A program made the position numbers and the translations under genes. A DNA stretch of 64,000 nt from Bacillus andreraoultii (GTDB lineage Bacteria; Bacillota; Bacilli; Bacillales; Caldibacillaceae), in assembly GCF_001244735.1 (NCBI RefSeq), contig NZ_LN868937.1, positions 2,714,785-2,778,784 on the forward strand, in the 5' to 3' direction. Positions 27,590 to 35,941 of the stretch are shown here, in pieces. The notes below the pieces were generated by a model that saw only the letters and a program-made list of their open reading frames with translations, made no database searches and had not been told where the DNA came from. Every line of letters begins with the position of its first letter. The stretch's first letter is position 1.

Positions 27590-28090
27590 TTACCCTCTAT
27601 ATTTGATGGCTAAGCCTTTTAGGAAGTTTCTTGCAAAATTATCTCCGCATTCTTTATAATTTTTATGTCCTTCTTTTCGTAACAAAGCTCCGAGTTCTCC
27701 TTTTGTTACCCGTAAACCAGCATAATTAAAAATGTCCAACATCTCTTCAGTCGTCAAGGAGAGCGCGATTTTTACTTTCTTTAATAGAAGATTGTTCACA
27801 TTTTCATTTGATTTCTGTGGCTTTTCTCGCAAATTTTCCTGACCAGGCTTCGGATCTTGTTTGCCTCTTTTATAAATAATAAGCCCATTCAAAAATGAGT
27901 CTAGCATACTATGCGTGCATTTCATTTGATCCTCATTTACATTATCGTCTTCATCATATGTTTTTGTAAGAATTTTGACGACAGCTGGAACACTTACCTC
28001 CACCCCGCCTAGCTTAAAAATTTCTGCCATTTCCTTGTTTTTTATTTCTAATGCGTATCTCAAACGTATTAATATATCATTATTATCCAT
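27590..28090 (-). CDS. yehS: YehS-like DUF1456 protein
   Basis: A 166-residue protein made of two DUF1456 repeats. The first is DILIRLRYALEIKNKEMAEIFKLGGVEVS. The second is LLLKKVKIALSLTTEEMLDIFNYAGLRVTKGELGALLRKEG. A charged, Lys/Gln-rich linker joins them. The family, which includes E. coli YehS, is widespread and its biochemical role is unknown. The first repeat ends with SFLNGLIIYKRGK, as in relatives. It is convergent with the degenerate region and divergent from the Rpn gene. Confidence 0.88.
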   Translation of the reverse strand: MDNNDILIRLRYALEIKNKEMAEIFKLGGVEVSVPAVVKILTKTYDEDDNVNEDQMKCTHSMLDSFLNGLIIYKRGKQDPKPGQENLREKPQKSNENVNNLLLKKVKIALSLTTEEMLDIFNYAGLRVTKGELGALLRKEGHKNYKECGDNFARNFLKGLAIKYRG

Positions 28091-28336
28091 CTATTAGCCT
28101 CCGTAGCATAACTTGGTGTCTTACCTTATTTTATATGTACTTCATTTTAATCTATTTTTGACTGAAAAACCAGGGGTGACAGATTCCTTGACCTAATATA
28201 GGCTTATAATTATTCATTTCAATATTCAATAAATTCTTATTCATCTTAAATACTTGAAACAGAACTCTTATTCTTGTCGTTTCTTTTTGGTATATTTTTT
28301 GTATATAAACTTATATTGTTTAAAGAATGTGGTGAA

Positions 28337-29245
28337 ATGCTGGTATCACTCATTAGAGAACAATATGGAACCTCCACGTACACACATCACGATCAACTAT
28401 TTAAAGAATTAATTCACACATTTTTTGAGGAATTTCTAGAAGCTTTTTTTCCTGAAGTTCACAACTCCATTGATTTTTCCTCCATTCACCCATTAACTGG
28501 GGAAACTTTTACCGATTTGCGTGAGGGTGAAAGCAGAACGGCTGACATTGTCATTGAAGCAAAAGTGAAACATCTTGACACGATAATCATCATCCATATT
28601 GAACCCCAAAGTTATCAACAAACCAATTTTCACGAACGAATGTATATATATTTCAGTATGCTTTACAACAAATATCGAAAACCTATTTTACCTATAGCGA
28701 TTTTTACATATGATAATGTTGGCAACGAAAAAAATGAATATCACATTCAATTTCCATTTTTTGATGTTCTTTCCTTCCGTTTTCTCTCATTGCCACTGAA
28801 GAAAATGAATTGGCGACACTATATTCAATCCGATAATCCAGTGGCAGCAGCCTTGTTAAGTAAAATGGGCTATCGTGAAGCTGAAAGAGTTGAAGTTAAG
28901 AAGGAATTTTTGCGGATGCTAGTACGAATGAAATTAAATCCAGCTAAAGAACGGTATATTTATGGATTTTTTGAAAGATATTTAAAATTAACGAAAGCTG
29001 AGGAGGTTACACTAATGAATGAAGTGAAAAAGCTTAAAAAAGATGAGGCGATTAAAATTATGGAACTACCAATTTCCTATGAAGAACGTGGGATTGAAAA
29101 AGGAAAGGAAATCGGCAAAGAAAAAGCCCTACAAGAAGTGGTGAAAAATATGTTGGAACTAGGAGTTGATTTAGAAACCATTTCTAAATATACGAAATTG
29201 AATAAAGAGAAAATTGAATGTATTAAAAAATCTACGGGCTTTTAA
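28337..29245 (+). CDS. Rpn family recombination-promoting nuclease/transposase-like protein
   Basis: A 302-residue protein with a PD-(D/E)XK nuclease domain: HHDQLFKELIHTFFEEFLEAFFP, then the core Asp in SRTADIVIEAKV and the ExQ motif in IIHIEPQSYQ. The C terminus carries LPISYEERGIEKGKEIGKEKA and a helical dimer region. E. coli Rpn proteins stimulate RecA-independent recombination. The frame is open from 28274, but alignment with the decayed copy at 11538 and a GGTGA site support ATG 28337. It is intact and the paralogue is broken, so this may be the surviving source copy. It has no inverted repeats of a transposon. Confidence 0.88.
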   Translation: MLVSLIREQYGTSTYTHHDQLFKELIHTFFEEFLEAFFPEVHNSIDFSSIHPLTGETFTDLREGESRTADIVIEAKVKHLDTIIIIHIEPQSYQQTNFHERMYIYFSMLYNKYRKPILPIAIFTYDNVGNEKNEYHIQFPFFDVLSFRFLSLPLKKMNWRHYIQSDNPVAAALLSKMGYREAERVEVKKEFLRMLVRMKLNPAKERYIYGFFERYLKLTKAEEVTLMNEVKKLKKDEAIKIMELPISYEERGIEKGKEIGKEKALQEVVKNMLELGVDLETISKYTKLNKEKIECIKKSTGF

Positions 29246-29330
29246 TCCATTCTTTTTATAGAGGTAGAGGAGATTTTGAAAATTAACGGGGTCTATCTGC
29301 TGGAACAAAACTCTAAAAACATTTTTTTAA

Positions 29331-29389
29331 AAAGGTGCCCGCCCCTTAATGCATTAATACTTTAACAAATTGAGGGACAGGCACCTATA
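29331..29389 (-). terminator. Terminator of the DbpA-domain gene, GGGACAGGCACC type
   Basis: AGGTGCC (29333-29339) pairs with GGCACCT (29380-29386), with extra pairing inside. On the minus strand it is followed by TTTTTAAAAAAA. It resembles the hairpin at 14081. Confidence 0.7.
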
Positions 29390-29426
29390 TAAGCTTTCCT
29401 ACTTCACTGCCTCGCCTCATGAACTT

Positions 29427-29717
29427 TTAATAATTTTCCCTTAATGGTTGTATTTTCATCGCCTTTAGTACAAGTGGCCCTTTACCATTTAAAATATCGA
29501 CATATGTTGCGGAATCGGTAATGGTAATAATACCAATATCATCGGCGTGAGCCCCTTCTATCTTCGCAATCGTGCCGACAAAATCAACAGCACGTCGTTT
29601 CTTTTTCTTTCCCCCATTAAAATATAATTTCATCATTTCTTTGTTGAGTTGTTCATTTTTTACCGTTTTCTTGACTGGCTTGGCTTTCACTTTTGCATAA
29701 AAAAGCGACATTTTCAT
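29427..29717 (-). CDS. Orphan DbpA-type RNA-binding domain protein
   Basis: A 96-residue protein whose last 75 residues ([38 protein letters not shown].. to [13 protein letters not shown]) match the C-terminal RNA-binding domain of DEAD-box helicase DbpA/YxiN. In DbpA this domain recognises hairpin 92 of 23S rRNA. No helicase domain is present upstream on either strand. It could be a stand-alone ribosome-assembly protein or the relic of a dbpA gene. A TATAAT box ends only about 12 bases before ATG 29717, so either the mRNA is leaderless or the real start is one of the later ATGs. Confidence 0.8.
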   Translation of the reverse strand: MKMSLFYAKVKAKPVKKTVKNEQLNKEMMKLYFNGGKKKKRRAVDFVGTIAKIEGAHADDIGIITITDSATYVDILNGKGPLVLKAMKIQPLRENY

Positions 29718-29804
29718 CCATTTATTATACCAACTGTCTTCTTTTTAGACATAAGTGCACCAGGGGAAAGTTGCCTGTCCCTCTGTATCACTTGCCCCCG
29801 TGCC

Positions 29805-30251
29805 TCACCTCTTTTTTCCATCGAATGCGTATTCAATTAAGAAGAAAATAATGACGACAACGATTTCTGTTAGCAATGGAACGGTAATCGAGCTCATGAG
29901 TTCATCCACTGTATGGAAGGCGAACCAAGAAAAGGTGCATTCAACGACCATGCGTGTGAAAAACAATTGATATTTCCCTGTTATGTACGGTACTAATAGT
30001 TTAAAAAGAACAATTGACAGAAAATCTAAAATAAGTCCTACGACAAAATAGAGGACAACGAAAAGAAACAATGCACTTACCGAATCATAGTGCACGCCTA
30101 GAATGCGAAAAAGACCAGCAAAACCAAAGAAAAAAAGACCCACTACAAAAGCAAGAGCCCCTATTATTAAGAGTGATAGTGCGACTACCACTACAATTTT
30201 TTCTGAGGCTTTTAAATTTGAAAAAGAATCGTCTTCTTTATTTTTATTCAT
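29805..30251 (-). CDS. yrvL: YrvL family regulatory membrane protein
   Basis: A 148-residue protein with four membrane helices: VVVVALSLLIIGALAFVVGLFFFGFAGL, FLFVVLYFVVGLILDFLSIVLF, then two near the end. The FAGLFRILGVHYDS motif and FAFHTVDELMSSITVP match B. subtilis YrvL. That protein restrains the SigO-RsoA transcription factor pair. No sigO-like gene is visible here. The frame is open to 30407, but GGGGAA before ATG 30251 (MNKNKEDDSF) gives the natural start. Confidence 0.82.
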   Translation of the reverse strand: MNKNKEDDSFSNLKASEKIVVVVALSLLIIGALAFVVGLFFFGFAGLFRILGVHYDSVSALFLFVVLYFVVGLILDFLSIVLFKLLVPYITGKYQLFFTRMVVECTFSWFAFHTVDELMSSITVPLLTEIVVVIIFFLIEYAFDGKKR

Positions 30252-30336
30252 TATGCAAATTCCCCATTTCTTGTTTATTGCCTCGCTCTTCTTTTTCATA
30301 AAACGTGAAGTAGACTGAACTTCCCTTATTATACAA

Positions 30337-30618
30337 TCATTTTCGATACGGCTCATCAGATGCCAACCAATCCAATAGTTTTTGATAATTATAGTATGTT
30401 GTTCCATTCAGTTCAATTTTCGGGAGGTTCGGATACTTTTCAATTAAATCTCGGACTTCCTCCTTACTTAAACTTAACCAGAGTGGTAAGTCTTCCCCCT
30501 TTAATAATGAATAATCTTTGGAACTTTGTTTCGGGCGATTAAAATGTTTCAACCCGTCTCCGATAAAATACCCCATTAACCCTAATCCTACTGCAAACCA
30601 AAAGAAACTAATATCCAT
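30337..30618 (-). CDS. Small membrane-anchored protein with a helix-turn-helix-like domain
   Basis: A 93-residue protein starting at ATG 30618 behind GAGGGGA. The frame is open to 30690. One membrane helix (FFWFAVGLGLMGYFIG) is followed by a soluble domain, LSLSKEEVRDLIEKYPNLPKIELNGTTYYNYQKLLDWL. That domain resembles the excisionase/MerR-type DNA-binding helix pair with its wing. Similar small proteins occur in Bacillus without assigned function. The anchor makes a classical DNA-binding role doubtful. Confidence 0.75.
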   Translation of the reverse strand: MDISFFWFAVGLGLMGYFIGDGLKHFNRPKQSSKDYSLLKGEDLPLWLSLSKEEVRDLIEKYPNLPKIELNGTTYYNYQKLLDWLASDEPYRK

Positions 30619-30781
30619 GTTAAATAAATCCCCTCTCTCTAATATGATATTTTTTTTATTATTTACGAATGGATTGGACATTTGTTTCATTTTTATTTGT
30701 ACCTAGTATATGCTTCTCAAAAATTTATACATGAAATGTACCCCGTTCAAACAAAGGAGACAGGTTCCTTGGCAGGACAAA

Positions 30782-31237
30782 TTAAATCAATTCTTGGGAC
30801 ATGCGTATCATATCTCTACACCAAATTCCGTTTTCAAAAATTTTATCCTCATAGTGACGCAAGAAAAAATCACTATCAACACCGGTAATCCTAAATCCAC
30901 ATTTTTGATACAAAGCTAATTGTCCTATACTTGAATTTCCCGTTCCAACTTCAATTGTTTTGTAGCCTTTCGCTTTCGATTTTTGAATTGCGTCCATAAC
31001 CAGCAGCTTTCCAATACCTTTTCCTTGTTCTATCTCAGAAACAGCTATATTAACTAATTCAATTGTCACTGGTCTTGTAGGGAGCAATACATAAACACCT
31101 ATTATTTCTTTATTGTTTTCAGCAACATAACATATTCCTCGGTTCAAATATTCCCCTATTAATTTTCGTGAAGGATCAGCCAGTAATAATAAATCTATTG
31201 GAGGTTCCTCGTTAACATTCAATTCCCTAATCCTCAT
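30782..31237 (-). CDS. GNAT family N-acetyltransferase
   Basis: A 151-residue single-domain GNAT enzyme. LVNIAVSEIEQGKGIGKLLV is the strand-4/acetyl-CoA loop (Q/RxxGxG), and ALYQKCGFRITGVDSDFF is the C-terminal signature. It resembles YvbK-like Bacillus acetyltransferases of unknown substrate. The start is ATG 31237 (MRIREL). Confidence 0.9.
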   Translation of the reverse strand: MRIRELNVNEEPPIDLLLLADPSRKLIGEYLNRGICYVAENNKEIIGVYVLLPTRPVTIELVNIAVSEIEQGKGIGKLLVMDAIQKSKAKGYKTIEVGTGNSSIGQLALYQKCGFRITGVDSDFFLRHYEDKIFENGIWCRDMIRMSQELI

Positions 31238-31589
31238 TAGATCATCTCCAATATAACGTTTTTTGTATAACTATCACTATAATCGAATGAAAACACACTC
31301 TATCCACTATTTAATTTCAAATTCATATTTAGCTATATAATCTTTTCTATGGAAGAGAATACCTGCTAGAAGATAATCGTGGTTAACACAAATTGTTCGT
31401 AAAAATAGAACCTAAACCATTTACTAATACAAATAGGCGTGGAGGAACTAGTCTCAAAATTACAGTTCTACTTCGACATTACCCGCAATCAGAATTACGT
31501 GCACTTGAAACTTATCGAACAATGTTTACTCCGATGAAAATAATCATCCACGTAAATAAAATGGCAAAATTCATTCCAAATGGATTGAA

Positions 31590-31690
31590 CTAGGATTCAC
31601 TCGAAGCAATGGTCAACGGACTCATGACAAAAGACTGGTGTCTCCATGCGTAAATGATGAAATTGATAAAATCTCCTCCCTCACTTAAAA
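31590..31690 (-). pseudogene. Broken fragment sharing the GDF..FIIYAW segment with the 23.6 kb remnant
   Basis: A minus-strand frame reads EGGDFINFIIYAWRHQSF, then runs out of frame relative to the 23.6 kb copy. The DNA GCATGGA(GA)CACC..GAGTCCGTTGAC is clearly related to it. The surrounding 31238-31890 spacer has no intact gene; a 66-codon plus-strand frame at 31393-31593 is unrecognised. Confidence 0.45.
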
Positions 31691-31915
31691 TGTATTCTTC
31701 TCTAAATTTGATAAAACTTGGCCTGCCTCTTAGTCATGTGCCTACTCAAATTTTTATTATAAGAATGTCCTTCCTTAAATAGAGTATATAAAAATCCTAA
31801 GAATGAAAAAACAGTTTGTCCCAGTTTCGTTCAATGTGCCTTTTATATTTTGGGATAGGTGTAGATGTAAGGTCACTTTACAATCGGTAGTTTTTAATAT
31901 GGCTCTTCTTACTGT

Positions 31916-31985
31916 TAAGTTTACCTTTCCACTGTCGAAATTGACCTTGTTTACTATCGAAGTTCTCCCTTTAACTTTCGGAGTT
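31916..31985. repeat. Short-period array, CTGTCGAAGTT type
   Basis: Cores ACTGTTAAG, ACTGTCGAAA, ACTATCGAAG and ACTTTCGGAG are spaced 21, 22 and 21 bp (core starts 31916, 31937, 31959, 31980). The array lies just past the 3' end of the replication module. Confidence 0.75.
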
Positions 31986-32030
31986 CGGCCTATAAAAAAT
32001 AATTAAAATATAAAAGTTTATATCTATGAA

Positions 32031-32486
32031 TCATGAAGGGGGCGGGTTGTTCCCTTGTCTCCCCTTCGTTCTTTCATAGATCCACGCCACTTGGGGAAAA
32101 TGACTATATTCTTTCCTTATTTCTCGAAATGTTGTTACTGTATTTCCTCTTGTAATCATAGTTTCTAGCAAATATTCATGGCAATTGATTGGTCGACGTT
32201 TGAAGACATGTTTAAAATGATTAATAGCCTCTCTTTCATCTGTAGCAAAAATAAAGGCAAATCTATGGGGACTCATTTTTAATGTAAACATTCGGATTTT
32301 CTTTATTCCTAAATGATTTTTCTGCATTAATTCATGTACAGCTTGGTTGTCGATGTCGTCCCAGTTAATAATCGATGTATCATCATCGAGCGACAGTTTC
32401 TTTTCTTTCAATAAATAGTAAAGAGAATAGGCGAGACACGCTTCATCGTAATAAAGTGCATCTACATATAACTCTTTAACGAGCAA
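32031..32486 (-). CDS. Small protein of the replication module, unknown function
   Basis: A 151-residue protein whose TTG 32486 start overlaps the end of the helicase gene by 11 bases. The ribosome-binding site GGAGGAAGG lies within the helicase 3' end, so the two are co-translated. It is alpha/beta with FAFIFATDEREAINHFKHVFKRRPINCHEYLL in the middle. No known motif is recognised. Its position suggests a phage-type replication accessory factor, but this is inference from context only. Confidence 0.7.
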   Translation of the reverse strand: MLVKELYVDALYYDEACLAYSLYYLLKEKKLSLDDDTSIINWDDIDNQAVHELMQKNHLGIKKIRMFTLKMSPHRFAFIFATDEREAINHFKHVFKRRPINCHEYLLETMITRGNTVTTFREIRKEYSHFPQVAWIYERTKGRQGNNPPPS

Positions 32487-33726
32487 TTACCTTCCTCCTT
32501 TCTTCAATTTCTCCCGTACGTTTATTGTATAGAACCGTAACTTTTCCAATCGGGCCGTTGCGGTTCTTTGCGACAATCATCTCAAGAGTGTTGTCTTCAT
32601 TGTTATATTCGTAATAATTTTCACGATAGAGAAATAATATAACGTCAGCATCTTGCTCAATACTACCGGATTCGCGGATATCTGATAAAACTGGACGTTT
32701 GTTTGCTCTTGCTTCAACATTCCGATTTAATTGGGCCAAACAAACAACTGGACATTGAAAGTCTTTTGCCATCACTTTTAAGTTCCGTGAAATTTCAGAA
32801 ACTTGATAATGTACATTACCATTAAAATAATCGGATGACCGGATGAGTGTTAAATAATCAATAAACACGATGGGTTTTTTATCTGGATAGTTATTCACGA
32901 TTTTCCGGACTTTTGCTCGCATTTCCGGTATGGTTTGTCCAGGAGAATCGAATATTTGTACATGTGTACGATTTAATTCTTCAATAATAGTTGGCCAGCG
33001 TTCCTTTTGTTTTTCACTTAAAAATTCTTTTAAGTTTCGCATTCTCATACGGTTAATTTTTCCTGTTGAGGCAATTAATCTCGCCGTTAATTGTTTTTCC
33101 GGCATTTCGAGCGAGAAAATAATTGGTATACACCCACTCCAACCCGCATTTTTGGCAATGTGCAACATCACATCTGTTTTTCCCATAGACGGTCGTGCAG
33201 CAATAATCGTCACCTCCCCTTCTTTAAATCCACCTGTCATCCCGTCCAAGCTTTCGACCCCTGATGTCACTGTTTTTTCAAGTTCCCTCTCCTCCCATGG
33301 CGCTTCATAAAAATCAACTAGAGCCTCATCAATTGATTTATAATCATACACTTTTAATTGATTGATTTTCTCCAACGTTTCGATTGTCTTTTCAATGTCC
33401 CAATCATTGATCGATGCTTGCGTGAATATTTTTTGCTTTTCTCGATTTTTCCAAGCCTCAAGAAACAATTCCTCAATTGATTCAAATTTTTCCAATTCAG
33501 CATAGCTTTCTAACTCTTTTAAGTAGGAAATACCACCAAGTTGGTCTAAGCATGGTACAGTCGTTAATGCGAGTAAATCAACTTCTTTTCCTTTTAAATT
33601 AAATTCTTTCATTAGTTGAAACAATTTCTGATGTCTTATATCCGCTAAGTGTTGTGGTTGAACAATTGTGTCTTTAATTAAATCATTTTCTTTCATTAAA
33701 CAGCCTAAAAATGCTTGTTCAATCAA
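32476..33726 (-). CDS. DnaB-like replicative helicase (phage/accessory type)
   Basis: A hexameric DNA helicase of about 416 residues. The N-terminal DnaB domain (IEQAFLGCLMKENDLIKDTIV..) is followed by a RecA-fold motor with Walker A ARPSMGKTDV, Walker B PIVFIDYLTLI, the DIRESGSIEQDADVILFLYR segment and KNRNGPIGKV. It is shorter than chromosomal Bacillus DnaC. The frame can start at 33747, but GGGGAGGGG with a 9-base gap favours TTG 33726 (MIEQAFL). It follows the DnaD-like gene and precedes a small partner, forming a compact replication cluster. Confidence 0.9.
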   Translation of the reverse strand: MIEQAFLGCLMKENDLIKDTIVQPQHLADIRHQKLFQLMKEFNLKGKEVDLLALTTVPCLDQLGGISYLKELESYAELEKFESIEELFLEAWKNREKQKIFTQASINDWDIEKTIETLEKINQLKVYDYKSIDEALVDFYEAPWEERELEKTVTSGVESLDGMTGGFKEGEVTIIAARPSMGKTDVMLHIAKNAGWSGCIPIIFSLEMPEKQLTARLIASTGKINRMRMRNLKEFLSEKQKERWPTIIEELNRTHVQIFDSPGQTIPEMRAKVRKIVNNYPDKKPIVFIDYLTLIRSSDYFNGNVHYQVSEISRNLKVMAKDFQCPVVCLAQLNRNVEARANKRPVLSDIRESGSIEQDADVILFLYRENYYEYNNEDNTLEMIVAKNRNGPIGKVTVLYNKRTGEIEERRKVIAR

Positions 33727-33777
33727 TTTTTCAGTACCCCTCCCCATGCATAAAAAACTTTATAAAAAAGCTCACTT

Positions 33778-34618
33778 TTACTCCGATTCATTTTCACCTT
33801 CTGACATATCGACGACAAAATCATTTTGAAAAATCGATGGGAATCCTCTCAGAGACGGTTGAACCTTGTTCGAAAATCGTTTTCGATATGCTTGTTGTGC
33901 CGCATGAACTTCTTCAATCGTCCTGTATCCTTTATCTACCCAATGTCTTAGAACCGCTTCTACATAGCGCCATCTTTTTGATCCATATTCAATAGCCACT
34001 TTCATCGCTTCAACAACAAGCTCGTCCGATAGATCCTCCCTCCATGCCTGTATCTTTTCCGCAACGTATCCACTAACTGGACCAAAACCATTTTGTTCAT
34101 AAAAGGTAAACGGATTCTCTTTTTCCAATTCAAGTTTTTTTACAAAAGTATTCTGGTAACTTGTTATATGCTTCCTCGATAATGGCTGAGGTGGAGTCGT
34201 GTTGAATGGGATTCTAGTACCAACTTCCTCAATTTCTTCCAAAGCGGAATGAAATTTATCGGTATCCAATCGAAACCATTTTATGTTATTGGATGTAAAG
34301 TGATGATGTTTTCCCACTATAATCATTTCATTGTTTATTAGTTTTATAACAATCCGACGAATCGTTGATAGAGACCAAAACGGAAAAACATGTTGCCATC
34401 CCTCGTAAGTTCTTCTTTCTCCCAATCACCTTCCCAGTTTCAGGACACCGTTCAATTGTCGGCCGATACCAGTAAACGATATCTGAAAGAATGAGAATTG
34501 CTGTCAAATGAGCCTTTCCATTCGGTAAAATAATCTTTTGATACCAAGCATTCGGGATAACATTTCCAGATAATGTTAAATGACTCATTTCATCGACAAT
34601 GAGATATCCAGTTTTCAT
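33778..34618 (-). CDS. DnaD-like replication initiation protein, split by a 1-bp frameshift
   Basis: Two overlapping frames belong to one gene. The first (34618-34328) starts behind AAAGGAG and encodes a winged-helix-like N terminus ending in VYWYRPTIERCPETGKVIG. The second frame continues as GERRTYEGWQHVFPFWSLSTIRRIVIKL and ends with a DnaD domain: NPFTFYEQNGFGPVSGYVAEKIQAW and RWRYVEAVLRHWVDKGYRTIEEV, including the YxxxxLxxW motif. Removing one G from the GGG near 34420 makes the join. DnaD/DnaB_2 proteins load helicase on phage and plasmid origins. The intact helicase next door suggests a recent lesion or sequencing error. Confidence 0.8.
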
Positions 34619-34743
34619 AACGTCATCTCCTTTTTCAAAATGATTTCTGTTCTATTATTGTTATAAAAGCTTTTTTGCAAAATGGATAAAGGAAATTTTA
34701 TATCGTGGGGAAGTGATGAGGTAGGTTCGGTATTTTTAGGCTG

Positions 34744-34860
34744 CTGAAGGTGGGGATTGTACTGTTAAGGTTAGACCTCGTGCTGTCGAAGTTGGATCTC
34801 GTACTGTCGAAGTTCTCCCTGTTTACTGCTGAAGTTTCACCCTTTTCCTCTCAAAGTTTT
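34744..34860. repeat. Short-period array, CTGTCGAAGTT type, six units
   Basis: Cores start at 34746, 34766, 34788, 34809, 34831 and 34853, spaced 20-22 bp. The best units read TGCTGTCGAAGTTGGATCTC and TACTGTCGAAGTTCTCCCTG. It lies about 130 bp upstream of the DnaD-like gene. Confidence 0.85.
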
Positions 34861-34893
34861 TCTTTAGTTCCCCAGTTTACTATTAAATCAACA

Positions 34894-34934
34894 AAAAAAG
34901 CTACAGTGACTTTGATTGTCATTGTAGCTTTTTT
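34894..34934. terminator. Strong bidirectional hairpin
   Basis: AAAAAAGCTACAGTGAC (34894-34910) pairs with GTCATTGTAGCTTTTTT (34918-34934), with one mismatch and a 7-nt loop. No gene ends close by on either strand; it separates two short-period arrays. Confidence 0.75.
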
Positions 34935-35075
34935 GAAAACCAGGCCTAAAGCATACTTGTTGAAAAAAGCGCTCATCCAAATGATATGGATAGTTATGTT
35001 GAATGTGATGTAAGAGATCTTGAAACATTGGTAAGAAAAAACATGAAAAAAACAAGAATGGCTTGAGAGACATGT

Positions 35076-35190
35076 ACAAAGTTTCACCTGTTACTGCCTG
35101 AAGTCGCGCCCCATACTCTCGAAGTTCTCCCTGTTACTATCGACGTTCCACCTCGTACCGGTTAAAAGCGTGCTCTGTACTATTGTAGTT
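35076..35190. repeat. Short-period array, CTGTCGAAGTT type, six units
   Basis: Cores start at 35078, 35100, 35121, 35142, 35163 and 35185, spaced 21-22 bp. The clearest are TACTCTCGAAGTTCTCCCTG and TACTATCGACGTTCCACC; outer units are worn. Confidence 0.8.
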
Positions 35191-35264
35191 TTCTATTTTC
35201 GGTTTTCATCGAAGCGTTTTTCAACTAGCTTCTATTTTTGCCTTTGATACATTTCATCGAATTT

Positions 35265-35615
35265 TTACCGTAAAAGTTTCCATGCTTTTTCAGCTGTTTC
35301 AACAACCTCATGACTACATTTTCTTTGTTGAAATGCCTCCATTAATTTACCCGCTTTAAATCCATCTTCACCTTTAAGTCCATATTGTGCATTATAAAAC
35401 CATAAAAGACCTGACCATCCCATTATTTCCCGTCCCAAACGACTGCCACCACAACTTTTTTCAAAATCAGACTGTTTCGAAGTTAGTAATTCAGCCAAAC
35501 GATCAACCGTTTTACTATTTGGATCATTCCATATTCTACTCCACTCTTCCATTGCCTTATCATAGAAATGTAAATCCTCTTGGTTTAAAAACTTTTTTGC
35601 CATATATCTTGACAT
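35265..35615 (-). CDS. Hypothetical protein
   Basis: A 116-residue soluble protein, mostly helical, starting at ATG 35615 behind GAAGGGAA. Notable stretches are EEWSRIWNDPNSKTVDRLAELLTSKQSDFEKSCGGSRLGREIMGWSGLLWFYNAQYG, rich in Trp and Gly in the centre. I do not recognise a family. It lies between short-period arrays and the exonuclease gene on the same strand. Confidence 0.65.
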   Translation of the reverse strand: MSRYMAKKFLNQEDLHFYDKAMEEWSRIWNDPNSKTVDRLAELLTSKQSDFEKSCGGSRLGREIMGWSGLLWFYNAQYGLKGEDGFKAGKLMEAFQQRKCSHEVVETAEKAWKLLR

Positions 35616-35941
35616 AATGATATTCCCTTCCTTCTCCGCTTTTCACGAAACCGAAAACAATTCATTCTTTTCCTTCATTTTTATAATTTTCAGTTTTTAT
35701 TTTGTTTCTCGGATGTTCATTTGCATCTACAATTCGGTTTGTATAAAGTTCAAATGTAGAAACAATCTCCTCTCAAAAACATATAAATGATTCTTCAAGA
35801 CAAGTTCGTCGTCCAAGAATCTACTGTTTATATACGTAATAAAAAAATGAAATTAGTCATTACCTATATTTAATCAAATTTAATAGGGTAAGGGAAATTG
35901 TTTCTTCGTCTTTCAGAACATAGGATCAGTCCTTTCGACAG
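35616..35941. other. Intergenic, nothing recognised
   Basis: 326 bp of AT-rich sequence without a supported gene, hairpin or repeat. It should contain the promoter of the hypothetical gene ending at 35265 and the 3' end of the exonuclease transcript. Confidence 0.45.

Noticed and set aside
11088-29426. Insertion sequence or transposon around the Rpn genes
   Set aside because: No terminal inverted repeats, target duplications or classical DDE/serine transposase were seen.
31393-31593. 66-codon plus-strand frame
   Set aside because: No ribosome-binding site or recognisable family, in a region of gene remnants; noted only as a scrap.
33778-34618. Two independent genes in overlapping frames
   Set aside because: The two proteins join end to end into one DnaD-like protein after a 1-bp correction; the second frame has no start signal.
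34744-35190. CRISPR array
   Set aside because: Only about 9 bp are conserved per 21-bp unit, spacers are around 12 bp, and no cas genes exist in the window.
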